A program made the translations under genes and the position numbers. A stretch of 64,000 nt of DNA from Burkholderia sp. Bp8992. GTDB lineage: Bacteria > Pseudomonadota > Gammaproteobacteria > Burkholderiales > Burkholderiaceae. This document shows positions 1-9,074 of the stretch, piece after piece (position 1 is the first letter of the stretch; every line of letters starts with the position of its first letter). The notes under the pieces were generated by a model. That model did no database searches, was not told the DNA's origin, and saw nothing but the letters and a program-made list of their open reading frames with translations. The stretch spans positions 1 to 64,000 of the forward strand of contig NZ_QTQI01000023.1 of the NCBI RefSeq assembly GCF_003853705.1. Direction: 5' to 3'.

Positions 1-123
1 ACCAGTGTCGTCGAGGGCATCAACAACACCATCAAGGTCATCAAGCGTCGGGCTTACGGGTACCGCGACGAGGAATACTTCTTCCTCAAAATCCGTGCCG
101 CGTTCCCCGGTAATCCGCGATGA
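1..123 (+). CDS. ISL3-family transposase, C-terminal end (partial)
   Basis: The first 40 codons of the window are open from base 1 to a TGA at 121-123. They encode the typical tail of ISL3-type DDE transposases: a VEGINN segment, a basic KVIKRRAYGY stretch, the YFFLKIR motif and a final AFPG. The rest of the gene lies upstream of the window. Only a few bases separate the stop codon from the terminator of the next gene, so the insertion sequence probably ends close to base 126. The exact right inverted repeat cannot be fixed without the left end. Family is confident from the motif string; element identity is not. Confidence 0.8.
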   Translation, partial: TSVVEGINNTIKVIKRRAYGYRDEEYFFLKIRAAFPGNPR

Positions 124-127
124 ACCT

Positions 128-158
128 AAAAAAAGCCTGGAAACTCGCGTTCCCAGGC
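128..158 (-). terminator. Rho-independent terminator after the purine permease gene
   Basis: Read on the minus strand, a GCCTGG/CCAGGC stem (135-140 with 153-158) closes a loop and is followed by a run of seven T (128-134 on the plus strand as A). It lies about 90 bp downstream of the stop of the permease gene at 248. Confidence 0.65.
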
Positions 159-247
159 CTGGAGACCATCAACGATGATGGTGGAGGAGACGTCGTCGTC
201 CCGATGCGCGCCGCCCTTCTGCAGGCGACGTCGCGCATGTGTCGCGG

Positions 248-1636
248 TCAGATCGCCCAGCCGCCGAGATAGAAGGTGACGAGCACGGCCGCGATGAGCA
301 CGGTGCCGACGTTGAGCTTGCGGAATTCGCCGCTGGCGATGCGGCCGATCACGAGCGTCGAGAAGCCGAGCATGATGCCCGTCACGATGTTCGCGGTCAG
401 CACGATGAACACCGCGCACACGAGGCCCGACATCGCGTCGACCATGTCGTCCATGTGCAGCTTGCTCACGCTGCCGAGCATCAGCAGGCCGACGTACATC
501 AGCGCCGGTGCGGTGGCGTACGACGGCACGAGGCCCGCGAGCGGCGAGAAGAACATCACGACGAGGAACAGCAGGCCGACGACGGCAGCCGCGAGGCCCG
601 TCTTCGCGCCGGCGGCCACGCCGACGCTCGACTCGATGTAGGCCGCCGCCGGCGCGCCGCCGAGGAAACCGGAGAAGATCGAGCTGAGCGAATCGGCGGT
701 CAGCGCGCGGCCGCCGTTGATGATGCGGCCGTTCTCGTCGAGCTGGCCGGCTTGCCCGGCGACTGCGCGGATGGTCCCGGTCGCGTCGAACACGGCGGTC
801 ATCACCAGTGCCAGCACGCTCGGCAGCACGGCCATCGAGAGCGCGCCCTTGATGTCCATCGCGCCGATCAGCGAGGCATGGCCCGGTGCGCTCAGCGACG
901 GCAGCGCGAAGATGCCGTGGTACTTCACGGCCGGATCGAAGACCAGGCCGAAGATCGAGATCGCGATCACGACGAGCAGGATGCCGCCCGGCACGCGACG
1001 CTTCTCGAGGCCGAAGATCGCGGCGAGGCCGACGATCGACATGATGACCGGGAGCGCGGTGATCTGCCCGAGCGAGACCGGCAGGCCGGCGCCCGGGTTC
1101 TTGACCACGAGGCCGACGTCGTTCGACGCGATCAGCAGCAGGAACAGGCCGATGCCGATGCCCGTGCCGTGCGCGACGCCCGCGGGCAGGTTGCGCAGGA
1201 TCCACGAACGCACGCCGGTGACCGAGATGCCCGTGAACACGAGGCCCATCAGGAACACGGCGCCGAGCGCGACCGCCGGTTGCAGGCCCTTGCCGAGCAC
1301 GAGGCCGAACGCGGTGAACGCGGTCAGCGAGATCGCGCAGCCGATCGCGATCGGCAGTTTCGCCCACAGGCCCATCAGCAGCGAGCCGAATGCGGTCGTG
1401 AGGCAGACCGCGACGAACACGGCGCTCGTGTCGAAGCCGGCCTTGCCGAACATGCCGGGCACGACGAACACGGAATAGACCATCGCGAGGAAGGTGGTGA
1501 CGCCGGCGACGATCTCCGTGCGCTGCGTGCTGCCGCGCGACGAAATGCCGAAGTACCGGTCGATGACTCCCTGGGTGCCAAAGTCCGTTTCTGCCGAGCC
1601 GACGTCGACCGTCGGCTGCACCGGGGTATCACTCAT
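248..1636 (-). CDS. NCS2-family purine (adenine/guanine/hypoxanthine) permease, AzgA-like
   Basis: This 462-residue inner-membrane protein matches the AzgA/PbuG/GhxP branch of the NCS2 transporters, which import purine bases with protons. Visible marks are the N-terminal [10 protein letters not shown] segment, then [16 protein letters not shown], a long series of hydrophobic segments, and the conserved TGIGIGLF and [19 protein letters not shown] regions in the central and later helices. Length is normal for the family. The start is preceded by AAAGGAG at good spacing, and a strong terminator follows the gene. It is monocistronic, with an insertion-sequence end downstream. The purine family is secure; the preferred base cannot be told from sequence. 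Confidence 0.88.
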   Translation of the reverse strand: MSDTPVQPTVDVGSAETDFGTQGVIDRYFGISSRGSTQRTEIVAGVTTFLAMVYSVFVVPGMFGKAGFDTSAVFVAVCLTTAFGSLLMGLWAKLPIAIGCAISLTAFTAFGLVLGKGLQPAVALGAVFLMGLVFTGISVTGVRSWILRNLPAGVAHGTGIGIGLFLLLIASNDVGLVVKNPGAGLPVSLGQITALPVIMSIVGLAAIFGLEKRRVPGGILLVVIAISIFGLVFDPAVKYHGIFALPSLSAPGHASLIGAMDIKGALSMAVLPSVLALVMTAVFDATGTIRAVAGQAGQLDENGRIINGGRALTADSLSSIFSGFLGGAPAAAYIESSVGVAAGAKTGLAAAVVGLLFLVVMFFSPLAGLVPSYATAPALMYVGLLMLGSVSKLHMDDMVDAMSGLVCAVFIVLTANIVTGIMLGFSTLVIGRIASGEFRKLNVGTVLIAAVLVTFYLGGWAI

Positions 1637-2175
1637 GAGCTTGCTCCTTTATCAGCATGCTGAAACGGTCCGTAGCGAACCGTCGTCAGGGTGTCTCGTA
1701 TCTAGTTGGGATTTGTCGGCAACGTCGTGGGGACGAGTGACGCGTGATGCGTGTCGTTACGTGCGAATCGAAACGATCGCGAGGGTGTCGCGTCGGACGA
1801 CGCGTGGTGTGGTCGACCCCGTCACGTGTGCTTTGCCGTAGCGAAGGTTAGGCGAGCCGCCCATCACGTCCCATCGGGGGAAGAGCATGCAGCGCATGTC
1901 GCAGCGCTTATATCGGCGTGCAACGGGGCTTTGTTGCGACGACACGCGTGTATACGCCTAGTTCGAATCCGTTAAGGCGACTATTTGAATGCGGGGTCGG
2001 CGGGCAGGGTGGAAGCGGGTGCGGCATCGAGTCTTGCGAATATCTTTCATTGGGGCTGCGCGCCCGCATGAAAACGGCGGCGTGCGACGCGATGCGCGGC
2101 CGTGCGCCCGCGGCACCCGGATGATACCGGTGCCGCGCGCGGCTTGCGCTCGCGTGCGTTCCGGCCCTCGTCGCG
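1637..2175. other. Intergenic region with a 12-bp palindrome beside the permease start
   Basis: About 540 bp separate the start of the permease gene from the end of the TetR gene. The perfect palindrome TCAGCATGCTGA lies at 1652-1663, just upstream of the permease ribosome binding site, where a repressor could act. Nothing else in the stretch reads as a gene or an RNA; the short ORFs here have no ribosome binding site and no recognisable product. Confidence 0.35.
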
Positions 2176-2853
2176 TCAAGCGCGGGTGAGATGCGCGAGG
2201 TACGTGCAGAACATGTCGGCCATCGCGGTCGAATAGGCATCGATTTCCGCCGGCGTGCGCGCGGTTTCGGAAAACGTCTTGCCGCCCGACGTGAGCGTCG
2301 TCTTGATCAGCTCGCAGGCGAGCGCATGCGTGGCGTCGGGCACGCCGGGCAGCGCTTCGCGCATGAACGCATTGAAGACCCGGTTGCCCTCGGCCCGCAC
2401 TTCCTGCGCCTCGGGGGCGTCGCGATAGAGCGGCGCGGCGTCGTCGAGTGCGATGCGCATGCCCGCCTCGTCGCATTCCGAACGGATGAACGCATGGACG
2501 GCCGCGCGCAGCCGCTCGGGCGGCGTCTTCTGCGTGTCCTGCAGTATTGCGCACAGCATGTCGGACGTCTGCCGCCATTCGTCGTGCTGCAGCCGGAACA
2601 GCACGGACGCCTTGTTCGGGAAGTACTGGTACAGCGAGCCGACGCTCACGCCGGCGCGCTCGGCGACGCGCGCCATCGTGAAACGCTGCGCGCCTTCGGC
2701 GGCCAAAACCTGAATAGCGGCCTCGAGCACATCTTCGACGAGACGGGCCGAGCGCGCCTGCCGAGGCAGCCTGCGCGTGGCGATCGGGGCGTTGCGGCGG
2801 TCGGTCATGGGTGGTTTGCCAATGCGAATAGTAAAACCTGAATAGTTCGTCAT
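2176..2853 (-). CDS. TetR/AcrR-family transcriptional regulator
   Basis: This is a TetR-type repressor with an N-terminal helix-turn-helix. The FTMARVAERAGVSVGSLYQYF segment, here split around residues 58-78, is the family signature, followed by FPNKASVLF and an all-helical ligand domain. The longest frame gives 225 residues, but a start at the internal ATG (first base 2808, reading MTDRRN) would give a more usual 210. Neither start has a clear ribosome binding site. It is divergent from the methyltransferase gene at 2902, which is its likely target. The short spacer holds GAATAGT twice, a possible half-site. Ligand unknown. Confidence 0.85.
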   Translation of the reverse strand: MTNYSGFTIRIGKPPMTDRRNAPIATRRLPRQARSARLVEDVLEAAIQVLAAEGAQRFTMARVAERAGVSVGSLYQYFPNKASVLFRLQHDEWRQTSDMLCAILQDTQKTPPERLRAAVHAFIRSECDEAGMRIALDDAAPLYRDAPEAQEVRAEGNRVFNAFMREALPGVPDATHALACELIKTTLTSGGKTFSETARTPAEIDAYSTAMADMFCTYLAHLTRA

Positions 2854-2901
2854 ATTCTAGTCGGGCGCACTGACGCACTCAACCTGACACCGGAGATCCG
2901 C

Positions 2902-3567
2902 ATGACCACCCTGATTCACGACCCGCTGGCGTCGCTGCTCGCGCGCCTGTTCGACGAAGCCGAGGCGTCGTCGCCCGCGACGAGCCCGGCCTTCGCCGGC
3001 GTGTCGCGCGACGAGCAAGCGCGGCTGATGCGCAGCAAGACGGACTACGCCGATCTGTATGCGCGCCTGAAGGACTTTCCGCTTCCCGTGTCGCGCGAGA
3101 CGGGCACGCTGCTGTACATGCTCGCGCGCAGCAGCGGCGTGCGGGCGATCGTCGAATTCGGCACGTCGTTCGGCATCTCGACGCTGCATCTCGCGGCTGC
3201 GTTGCGCGACAACGGCGGCGGCCGGCTGATCACGAGCGAATTCGAGCCGTCGAAGGTCGCGCGCGCGCAGGCCAACCTGACTGCGGCCGGGCTCGCCGAT
3301 CTCGTGGAGATTCGCGAAGGCGATGCGCTGCGCACGCTGGCCGCCGATCTTCCGGATGCGGTCGACCTGTTGCTGCTCGACGGTGCGAAGGCGCTGTATC
3401 CGGAAATCCTCGCGCTGGTCGAGCCGCGTCTCGGGGCGGGGGCGTTCGTGGTGGCCGACAACGCGGAATACAGCCCCGAGTACCTCGCTTACGTGCGCGC
3501 ACCGGAAAACGGCTATCTGTCGGTGCCGTTCGGCGGCGACGTCGAGTTGTCGATGCGGATACGCTGA
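2902..3567 (+). CDS. Class I SAM-dependent O-methyltransferase (COG4122 type)
   Basis: This 221-residue protein belongs to the small catechol-O-methyltransferase-like family. It carries the SAM-binding loop VEFGTSFGISTLHL near residues 82-95, an acidic end of strand 2 (TSEFEP), and the metal/substrate region LLLLDGAKALYPEIL with the catalytic aspartate, then VVADNAEYSPEYL. GGAGATC precedes the ATG at proper spacing. The divergent TetR gene 48 bp away probably controls it. The methyl acceptor is unknown. Confidence 0.82.
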   Translation: MTTLIHDPLASLLARLFDEAEASSPATSPAFAGVSRDEQARLMRSKTDYADLYARLKDFPLPVSRETGTLLYMLARSSGVRAIVEFGTSFGISTLHLAAALRDNGGGRLITSEFEPSKVARAQANLTAAGLADLVEIREGDALRTLAADLPDAVDLLLLDGAKALYPEILALVEPRLGAGAFVVADNAEYSPEYLAYVRAPENGYLSVPFGGDVELSMRIR

Positions 3568-3690
3568 GCCGCGCGAAACGAAGGCGGCGATCGTTTCGCT
3601 TTTCCATGCATGAAAGATAGGAAAACTGATTGAATGGAAGCGTGACGGAAGGCACCGGGACGATGCGCGGTACGTGTGAAGCCGCGCGTG

Positions 3691-4209
3691 TCACTTCAGG
3701 AACACGTATCGCGCGAAGTACGGAAAGCGGCCGACCGCATGCTCGGTCGTGCACGCCGCGGCCGGCGGCGTGCCGCCCGCCGTGTCGAGCCGCTGCACGA
3801 AGCGCACGCCGGCGAGCGTGCCTGTTGCGGCCGGAGTTGCCGCGAGCAGCAGTTGCGGAATGCTGGCCGGGCTTGCGCTCGGCGTTTCCGCGAGCTTCTT
3901 GCCGGTAATGCGGCTGCCGTCGAGCGCTTCCCACGACGGTCCCGTGCCGTGCCGGACGACGAGCGTGCCGCCGGCATCGAACAGCAGCGCTTCGGGATGC
4001 TGGAATGTCCATGCGAGCCGGTGTTCGGCATCGTATTCGCACGTGTAGACCTGCAAGCCGCTCGCGCTGGTCGACAGCACCGGCGTGGCCGGCTCGGGCG
4101 GCGCGAGACCGGCAGCGTCGTCGGCATGCGCGGGCGCGGTGAATGCCGCGCAGGAAAGGCCGGCCGCGAGGGCCAGCAGCATGTCGCGTGTCGGGGAGCG
4201 GCTTGGCAT
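3691..4209 (-). CDS. DUF3455 secreted protein
   Basis: The product has an N-terminal signal peptide (hydrophobic stretch MLLALAAGLSCAAFTA ending in APAHA) and a body resembling the DUF3455 family: VYTCEYD, WTFQHPEALLFD, and the closing PYFARYVFLK typical of that family. The start chosen is the ATG with first base 4209, because AAAGGA lies ahead of it; a longer frame to 4290 has no such site. Mature length is about 145 residues, as usual for the family. Function is not known; it is predicted to be periplasmic or secreted. Confidence 0.72.
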   Translation of the reverse strand: MPSRSPTRDMLLALAAGLSCAAFTAPAHADDAAGLAPPEPATPVLSTSASGLQVYTCEYDAEHRLAWTFQHPEALLFDAGGTLVVRHGTGPSWEALDGSRITGKKLAETPSASPASIPQLLLAATPAATGTLAGVRFVQRLDTAGGTPPAAACTTEHAVGRFPYFARYVFLK

Positions 4210-4347
4210 GGCGCGGCGTCCTTTCAGGTCGGGTGACGGTCGTGTGGAGTCGATCCTGTCAACACTAGACGCCGATTGCGTGGGCCGCAACCCGGAAATG
4301 ACAATCGCGGCGATAGCGGCCGCGATTGTCGGGGGGCGGACATGCGA

Positions 4348-5310
4348 TCAGCGGATCGCGACCGGGTTGATGTTGACCTGCGTGGAGCCGACGTACAGCG
4401 GCTGGCCGAGCACGAACAGGAATTCCCACGCCTTGTCGCGCACCAGCGCGCGGCTGTCGATCAGTTCCAGGTTGTAGATGCCGCGCTTCGCGAGCATGTA
4501 CTGGTTGATCGGGAATTCGTCCTGCGTGTGCGGATTCGGATAGACCTCCGACGCCCACGTGTCGCCGCCGAACGCGACGATCCCCTGGTCGGCCAGCCAC
4601 TTCGCGGCTTCCATGCCGATGCCGGGCTCGACTTCGAGGAACTGCTTGTCGTCCTTGCCGATCAGCTCCAGCCAGCCGGTGTTGAACAGCACGACGTCGC
4701 CCTTGCGCAGCGTCAGCCCCTGCCGCTTCAGCACGGCCTGGATGTCGGCGACCGTGAACTCGGTGCCGCCCGGCACGATCGGCTTGCCGTAGTAGGCGGT
4801 CATGTCGAGCACGACGCCGCGCGTGACGATCGGCGGCACCTTCTCGACGCCGAGCTTCTTCACGCCGTCGACGGTCACGAAATCGGCCGCCCGGTTGCCG
4901 TTGTAGTACACGTTGTCGATGCCGATGTGGCCGATGCCGTTGAGCTGCGTGCCGACGCCGGTCCACGCGTTGACGAGTTCGTCGTTGAACGTGAACTTGT
5001 TCGGGCCGAGGCTCTTGCCGGCCTGCTGGCCGACCTGCACGTTGTACAGCCGGAAGCTGCGGTGGCGGAACGCCGGCAGGTTCTTGTCCACCGGCACGGC
5101 CAGCGGATAGGTCTTGCCGGCCTTCACGAGGCCGACCGCGCGCCTGATGACGTCGGGCGTCAGCAGGTTGGCCGCGCCGATTTCGTCATCGGCGCCATAG
5201 ACGGACGGATACCAGTCGGCCGCCGCCGCGGACGGGGTCGCATGGGCCGCCTGCGCGGCCGCGAACGGCAGGATCGCGGCGAGTGCGAGCCGGGCGAGCG
5301 TTGCTTTCAT
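4348..5310 (-). CDS. Secreted cyclase-family (kynurenine formamidase-like) metal hydrolase
   Basis: This 320-residue protein has a signal peptide ([20 protein letters not shown]) and the putative cyclase domain (PF04199). It begins [19 protein letters not shown] and carries the metal-site region [11 protein letters not shown], then TRGVVLDM and the [10 protein letters not shown] strand. Bacterial kynurenine formamidases have HxGTHxDxPxH here. This subgroup replaces the first histidine-aspartate pair with GTQxxGxGH, so formamidase activity should not be assumed. It lies 19 bp from the downstream old yellow enzyme gene's stop side and shares its strand, so the two may be cotranscribed, with the flavoenzyme first. 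Confidence 0.75.
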   Translation of the reverse strand: MKATLARLALAAILPFAAAQAAHATPSAAAADWYPSVYGADDEIGAANLLTPDVIRRAVGLVKAGKTYPLAVPVDKNLPAFRHRSFRLYNVQVGQQAGKSLGPNKFTFNDELVNAWTGVGTQLNGIGHIGIDNVYYNGNRAADFVTVDGVKKLGVEKVPPIVTRGVVLDMTAYYGKPIVPGGTEFTVADIQAVLKRQGLTLRKGDVVLFNTGWLELIGKDDKQFLEVEPGIGMEAAKWLADQGIVAFGGDTWASEVYPNPHTQDEFPINQYMLAKRGIYNLELIDSRALVRDKAWEFLFVLGQPLYVGSTQVNINPVAIR

Positions 5311-5329
5311 TCCAGACTCCTGTCGATCG

Positions 5330-6445
5330 TTACGCCGCGGCTTCCGCGAGCGTCGGGTAGTCGGTCAGGCCGTGGGCACCGCCGCCGAACAGCGTGTTGC
5401 GGTCGTGCGGCGCGAGCGTGGCGCCGGTGCGCAGCCGCTCGGGCAGGTCGGGGTTCGCGACGAACGGGCGGCCGAAGGCGACGAGGTCGGCCCAGCCGGC
5501 GGCGATCGCTTCACGGGCGCGCTCGGCGGTATACGCGCCGGCATAGATCAGCACGCCGGGGAACGCGGCGCGCAATTGCTGCTTGAAGGCGACCGGCATC
5601 AGCGGCGCATCGTCCCAGTCGGCTTCCGCGATGTGCAGGTAGCCGACGCCGAGTTCGCCGAGCAGCTTCGCGGCCGCGAGATAGGTCGTTTCCGGATCGT
5701 CGTCGACGCAGCCGTTCAGCGTGGTCAGCGGCGCGAGGCGGATGCCGACGCGCGATGCGTCGCCGGTGCCTTCGATCAGCGCTTGCGCGACTTCGCGCAG
5801 GAAGCGCAGCCGGTTCTCCAGCGAGCCGCCGTATTGGTCGGTGCGCGTGTTCGCGTTCGAATCGATGAACTGGTTCACGAGGTAGCCGTTCGCGCCGTGC
5901 AGCTCGACGCCGTCGAAGCCGGCCTCGATCGCATGGCGGGCGGCTGTGCGGTACTGGCCGACGATCTCGCGGATCTCGTCGACCGACAGCGCGCGCGGTT
6001 CGGACGCCTGCACGAAGCCCGGCGTGCTGCCGTCCTCGCCGGCGACGAACACGTTCACGCCCTTCGCCTGGAGCGGCGACGACGATACGGGCTGCGCGCC
6101 GCCGAGCAGGCTCGTGTGGCTCAACCGGCCGACATGCCACAGCTGCGCGAAGATGCGGCCGTGCGCGGCATGCACGGCGTCCGTCACCTTGCGCCAGCCG
6201 GCGACCTGCGACGGCGTGTGGATGCCGGGCGTCCACGCGTAGCCCTTGCCGAGCGGCGCGATGTAGGTGCCTTCGCTGACGATCAGGCCCGCACTCGCGC
6301 GCTGCGCGTAATACGCGGCCATCAGTTCGTTGGCTTCGTCGCCGGGCTGGCTGGCGCGCGAACGCGTCATCGGCGGCATCACGATGCGGTTCGGCAGCGT
6401 CAGTGCGCCGAGTCGCAGCGGTTGGAAAAGCGGGTCCTGGGTCAT
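5330..6445 (-). CDS. Old yellow enzyme family NADH:flavin oxidoreductase (NemA-like alkene reductase)
   Basis: This 371-residue FMN enzyme has the full OYE barrel: [17 protein letters not shown] at the N-terminus, the active-site pair [13 protein letters not shown] with the [14 protein letters not shown] motif, then [11 protein letters not shown] and the phosphate-binding end [14 protein letters not shown]. Such enzymes reduce activated alkenes, nitro compounds or N-ethylmaleimide with NAD(P)H. It is first of a probable pair with the secreted cyclase-family gene. The dkgB gene is upstream on the same strand, but a palindromic element of about 285 bp separates them. Family very secure; substrate unknown. 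Confidence 0.9.
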   Translation of the reverse strand: MTQDPLFQPLRLGALTLPNRIVMPPMTRSRASQPGDEANELMAAYYAQRASAGLIVSEGTYIAPLGKGYAWTPGIHTPSQVAGWRKVTDAVHAAHGRIFAQLWHVGRLSHTSLLGGAQPVSSSPLQAKGVNVFVAGEDGSTPGFVQASEPRALSVDEIREIVGQYRTAARHAIEAGFDGVELHGANGYLVNQFIDSNANTRTDQYGGSLENRLRFLREVAQALIEGTGDASRVGIRLAPLTTLNGCVDDDPETTYLAAAKLLGELGVGYLHIAEADWDDAPLMPVAFKQQLRAAFPGVLIYAGAYTAERAREAIAAGWADLVAFGRPFVANPDLPERLRTGATLAPHDRNTLFGGGAHGLTDYPTLAEAAA

Positions 6446-6515
6446 GGTGGTGTCCTGTGAGTGCCGCGGCCGGCTGGCCGCGGGCGGGTCTTGTCGAACG
6501 AGGGCGCGGTGCTAG

Positions 6516-6800
6516 GGCCTGTTCCCGCTAATAACGGGCTTGCGAACGTGCCTTGCCGGCTGCAGTGCAAGAAGCAAGGAGCGCCGTTTGGCCGAGCCAA
6601 ACAAGCGACGCGCGACGCCGCAATGCGGCCGGCAAGGCACGTTCCCCTGTTTGGAAAAATTCATTCGTGGGGCTGGCCCCCAGAAGGGCCGATCGCCGCG
6701 TCATACTCCTCACGAATACGTCGAGTATTCGCTTCGTCGCAATCCTTGCGCTCGGCCCTTCTGGGGGCCAGCGCAAGCCCGTTATTAGCGGGAACAGGCC
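6516..6800. mobile_element. MITE-like nested palindromic element with CTAG target duplications
   Basis: A non-coding element of 285 bp has perfect 29-bp terminal inverted repeats (6516-6544 and 6772-6800, starting GGCCTGTTCCCGC) and CTAG on both sides (6512-6515, 6801-6804). Inside are two more inverted repeat pairs: 17 bp at 6544-6560 with 6628-6644, and 21 bp at 6672-6692 with 6752-6772, plus a 7-bp hairpin at 6713-6731. The element holds no gene. Its size, ends and 4-bp CTAG duplication fit a MITE moved by an IS5-type transposase; that assignment is inference. The right CTAG supplies the stop codon of dkgB. Confidence 0.7.
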
Positions 6801-7610
6801 CTAGTCCCACTTCGGCGCGAGGCCGGCCGGGTCGACTTCGCGGCCGTTGCGCTCGAGCGCGGCGATCTGCGCCATGTCGTCGTCGGTCAGGCGCAGCGTC
6901 TGCGCGAGCAGGTTGCTCGCGAGGTTCTCGCGCTTCGTCGACGACGGGATCACGGAGTAGCCGAGCTGCAGCGCCCAGGCGAGTGCGACTTGCGCGGGCG
7001 TCGCGTCGTGACGCTGCGCGATCGCGCCGATGACCGGGTCGCCGAGCACCTTGCCGTACGCGAGCGTCATGTACGACGTCACGTGGATGCCTTCGGCGTT
7101 CAGGAACTCGACGAGCTTGCGGTTCTGCAGGTACGGGCTCAGTTCGATCTGGTTCGTCGCGATCGCATCCTTGCCGACGGCCGCGATCGCTTCCTTCGTC
7201 AGTTCGATGTTGAAGTTCGAGATGCCGATCTGGCGCGTCAGGCCCTTCGCCTTCGCGTCGGCGAGTGCGGTCATGAACGCCTGGATCGACACGCCGTTGT
7301 CCGGGGCCGGCCAGTGGATCAGCGTCAGGTCGACATGGTCGGTGCGCAGCTTGCGCAGGCTTTCTTCAAGGCTCGCGACCAGCTTTTCCGGTGCGTAGTT
7401 GTCGACCCAGATCTTCGTGGTCAGGAACAGGTCTTCACGGCGCACGCCCGATGCGGCGATCGCCTCGCCGACTTCGGCTTCGTTGCCGTAGATCTGCGCG
7501 GTGTCGATCGCGCGGTAGCCGACTTCGAGGCCGTTGCGGACCGAGTCGATGACCACCTGGCCTTGCAGGCGGAAAGTGCCGAGGCCGAATGCGGGAATCT
7601 TGCTCATCAT
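6801..7610 (-). CDS. dkgB: 2,5-diketo-D-gluconate reductase B type aldo/keto reductase
   Basis: This protein of about 269 residues follows E. coli DkgB along its length: [29 protein letters not shown] (catalytic Asp and Tyr), the Lys in [14 protein letters not shown] (catalytic His), [32 protein letters not shown] for NADPH binding, and the closing GLAPKWD. The start is the first of two ATGs following AGGAG; a longer frame to 7652 lacks support. The stop codon lies in the CTAG flanking the MITE-like element. A 23-bp palindrome about 90 bp upstream matches one beside the yafC-like LysR gene, suggesting control by that regulator, as in the E. coli dkgB-yafC neighbourhood. Confidence 0.9.
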   Translation of the reverse strand: MMSKIPAFGLGTFRLQGQVVIDSVRNGLEVGYRAIDTAQIYGNEAEVGEAIAASGVRREDLFLTTKIWVDNYAPEKLVASLEESLRKLRTDHVDLTLIHWPAPDNGVSIQAFMTALADAKAKGLTRQIGISNFNIELTKEAIAAVGKDAIATNQIELSPYLQNRKLVEFLNAEGIHVTSYMTLAYGKVLGDPVIGAIAQRHDATPAQVALAWALQLGYSVIPSSTKRENLASNLLAQTLRLTDDDMAQIAALERNGREVDPAGLAPKWD

Positions 7611-7697
7611 GTGCTCCTGGGAAGGATGGAACGGTTGCGGTATGGGAGTCATTCTGGTGCTTGAGACTGATGAGATAAACGCCTTTAGAGGTCAAAA

Positions 7698-7720
7698 ATA
7701 TTTGATTTGAAGTCAAATAT
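7698..7720. promoter_or_regulatory. Palindromic LysR-type operator upstream of dkgB
   Basis: ATATTTGA-N7-TCAAATAT has perfect 8-bp arms centred at 7709. Its core TTTGATTTSAARTCAAA is shared with the palindrome at 10362-10376 beside the LysR gene, so both are probably bound by that regulator. Confidence 0.55.
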
Positions 7721-7758
7721 AGGTCGTGCCCCGGGCCTGCAGGAGACTGTTGCCGGCC

Positions 7759-8709
7759 TTATGCGGCATGCGTTTGCGCGTTCGTCTTCGGATGGAACGC
7801 GGGCAGCACGTCCGACGCGATCTCGGCCATCGTCTCGTCGAGCGGGCGGCGGTTGCGGCGGAAATGCAGGCCGATGTGCCGCACGCCCGCGTCGCGCATC
7901 GCCGCGAGTTCTTCCGTCAGCGCGATGCGCCCCGCGCGCGCGCCGAAGCGGTGCCGCTGCAGCGGCTCGTGCGGATCTTCCGCGAGGTCGAGGTGGATGA
8001 AGCTCACGTACGGCTTGTCGCCGGCCACCGCGCGCCAGTTCGCGGCGCGCTGCGCATGGTCGGCCGGCGTGCCCGGATACGCGAGGCAGCCGTCCATGTG
8101 CTCGCCGATCCACGCAGGCGTCTGCTGCGCGAGACCCGCGACGAGCAGCGGCACCGGCGAACGGGCGGCCGGCAGCACTTCCAGTCCGGGCGGCAGGTGG
8201 CCGCGCGCGCCGTCGCGCAGCAGCGCGACCTGGTCGCGGAAATTCGCGCCGCGCGACGCGAAATCGCGGCCGAACAGCGGATATTCGACCGGCCGGTCGC
8301 CGCTCGCGACGCCGAGCATCAGGCGCCCGCCGCTCAGCTCCTGGATCGTCGCGGCCGATTTCAGCGTCAGCAGCGGCTCGCGCAGCGGCAGCACGACGGC
8401 GGCCGTGCCGAGCAGGATGTCGTTCGTGATCCCCGCGAGGTAGCCGAGATACGAGAACGTCTCGAACACCTGCGCGGCGTCGCCGAACGACGGGTCGTAC
8501 AGCGGCACGTCGCGCACCCAGAGCGCGCGGAAGCCGAGCGTGTCGGCCAGTTGCGCGAGCTCCGCATGGATCTCCAGGTCGGGCACGCCGGGGCGGCGGC
8601 CCTGGTGCTGGCGCTTCGCGTCGCCGGCCGGCGACCAGTCGTTGTCGAGCGGCAGTTCGATGCCGACGCTGAAGCCGCCGTCGGCGAGTGTGTCGAGTGA
8701 AGTGGACAT
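7759..8709 (-). CDS. Luciferase-like (LLM class) flavin-dependent oxidoreductase, BA3436-type
   Basis: This 316-residue bacterial-luciferase-fold protein has the opening FSVGIELPLDNDW, then ADTLGFRALWVRDVPLYDP, GTAAVVLPLREPL, and the typical SGGRLMLGVASGDRPVEYPLFG segment of F420/FMN monooxygenase-like proteins. The C-terminal RHIGLHFRRNRRPLDETM matches the subgroup often annotated TIGR03571. It lies 12 bp downstream of the MoaF-like gene on the same strand, within a run that begins at the MFS transporter, so it is probably expressed from the promoter facing the LysR gene. Substrate not predictable. Confidence 0.83.
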   Translation of the reverse strand: MSTSLDTLADGGFSVGIELPLDNDWSPAGDAKRQHQGRRPGVPDLEIHAELAQLADTLGFRALWVRDVPLYDPSFGDAAQVFETFSYLGYLAGITNDILLGTAAVVLPLREPLLTLKSAATIQELSGGRLMLGVASGDRPVEYPLFGRDFASRGANFRDQVALLRDGARGHLPPGLEVLPAARSPVPLLVAGLAQQTPAWIGEHMDGCLAYPGTPADHAQRAANWRAVAGDKPYVSFIHLDLAEDPHEPLQRHRFGARAGRIALTEELAAMRDAGVRHIGLHFRRNRRPLDETMAEIASDVLPAFHPKTNAQTHAA

Positions 8710-8721
8710 GTCGGGCTCCGT

Positions 8722-9045
8722 TCAGACCGCGCGCAGGCTGCCTTCGAGGCGGTGGAAATCGAGCGACGACGCGGTGAAGAACGAGCGCGACGTGCCGGCG
8801 GCGAAATCGTCGATGTGCACGACCGTCGCGCGGTCGGCTTCCTGCCACGAGATCGCGTAGGTCTCGCCGGCGATCGGCTGCCACGTGTATTCGACTTCAC
8901 CCTTCGCGCCCGCGTACGGGCCTTCGGTGATCTCGTAGCGCATGCGGCGGCCGTCCTCGTCGTACGCGTTGAGCGCGGTGAGGCCGTCGTAACGGACTTC
9001 GAAAGTCTTGCCGGCGAACGGCGGACGTTGGGTCGATGCGTTCAT
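8722..9045 (-). CDS. MoaF-related domain protein
   Basis: A 107-residue protein of the MoaF-like lipocalin-type fold. It contains FAGKTFEVRYDG, a YEITEGPYAGAKGEVEYTWQPIA segment (given here in parts), YAISWQEADRATVVHIDDF and an aromatic end SSLDFHRLEGSL. The start is the ATG with first base 9045, which follows an AGGAG; an in-frame extension to 9516 is only the antisense shadow of the transporter gene. It lies between the MFS gene (29 bp upstream) and the luciferase-like gene (12 bp downstream). The molecular role of this family is uncertain. Confidence 0.7.
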   Translation of the reverse strand: MNASTQRPPFAGKTFEVRYDGLTALNAYDEDGRRMRYEITEGPYAGAKGEVEYTWQPIAGETYAISWQEADRATVVHIDDFAAGTSRSFFTASSLDFHRLEGSLRAV

Positions 9046-9074
9046 GCGGAGGCGCTCCTGCAAAAAAGTGACGT

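Noticed and set aside
239-1663. Long plus-strand frame across the purine permease gene
   Set aside because: It is the antisense shadow of a high-GC gene: no ribosome binding site, Arg/Asp/His-rich composition and no family resemblance. Many similar frames (for example 10373-12913, 16410-18854, 25994-27634) are rejected for the same reason.
1637-2175. Purine riboswitch ahead of the purine permease
   Set aside because: No three-way junction or conserved purine-aptamer core is visible, and such riboswitches are not expected in this group.
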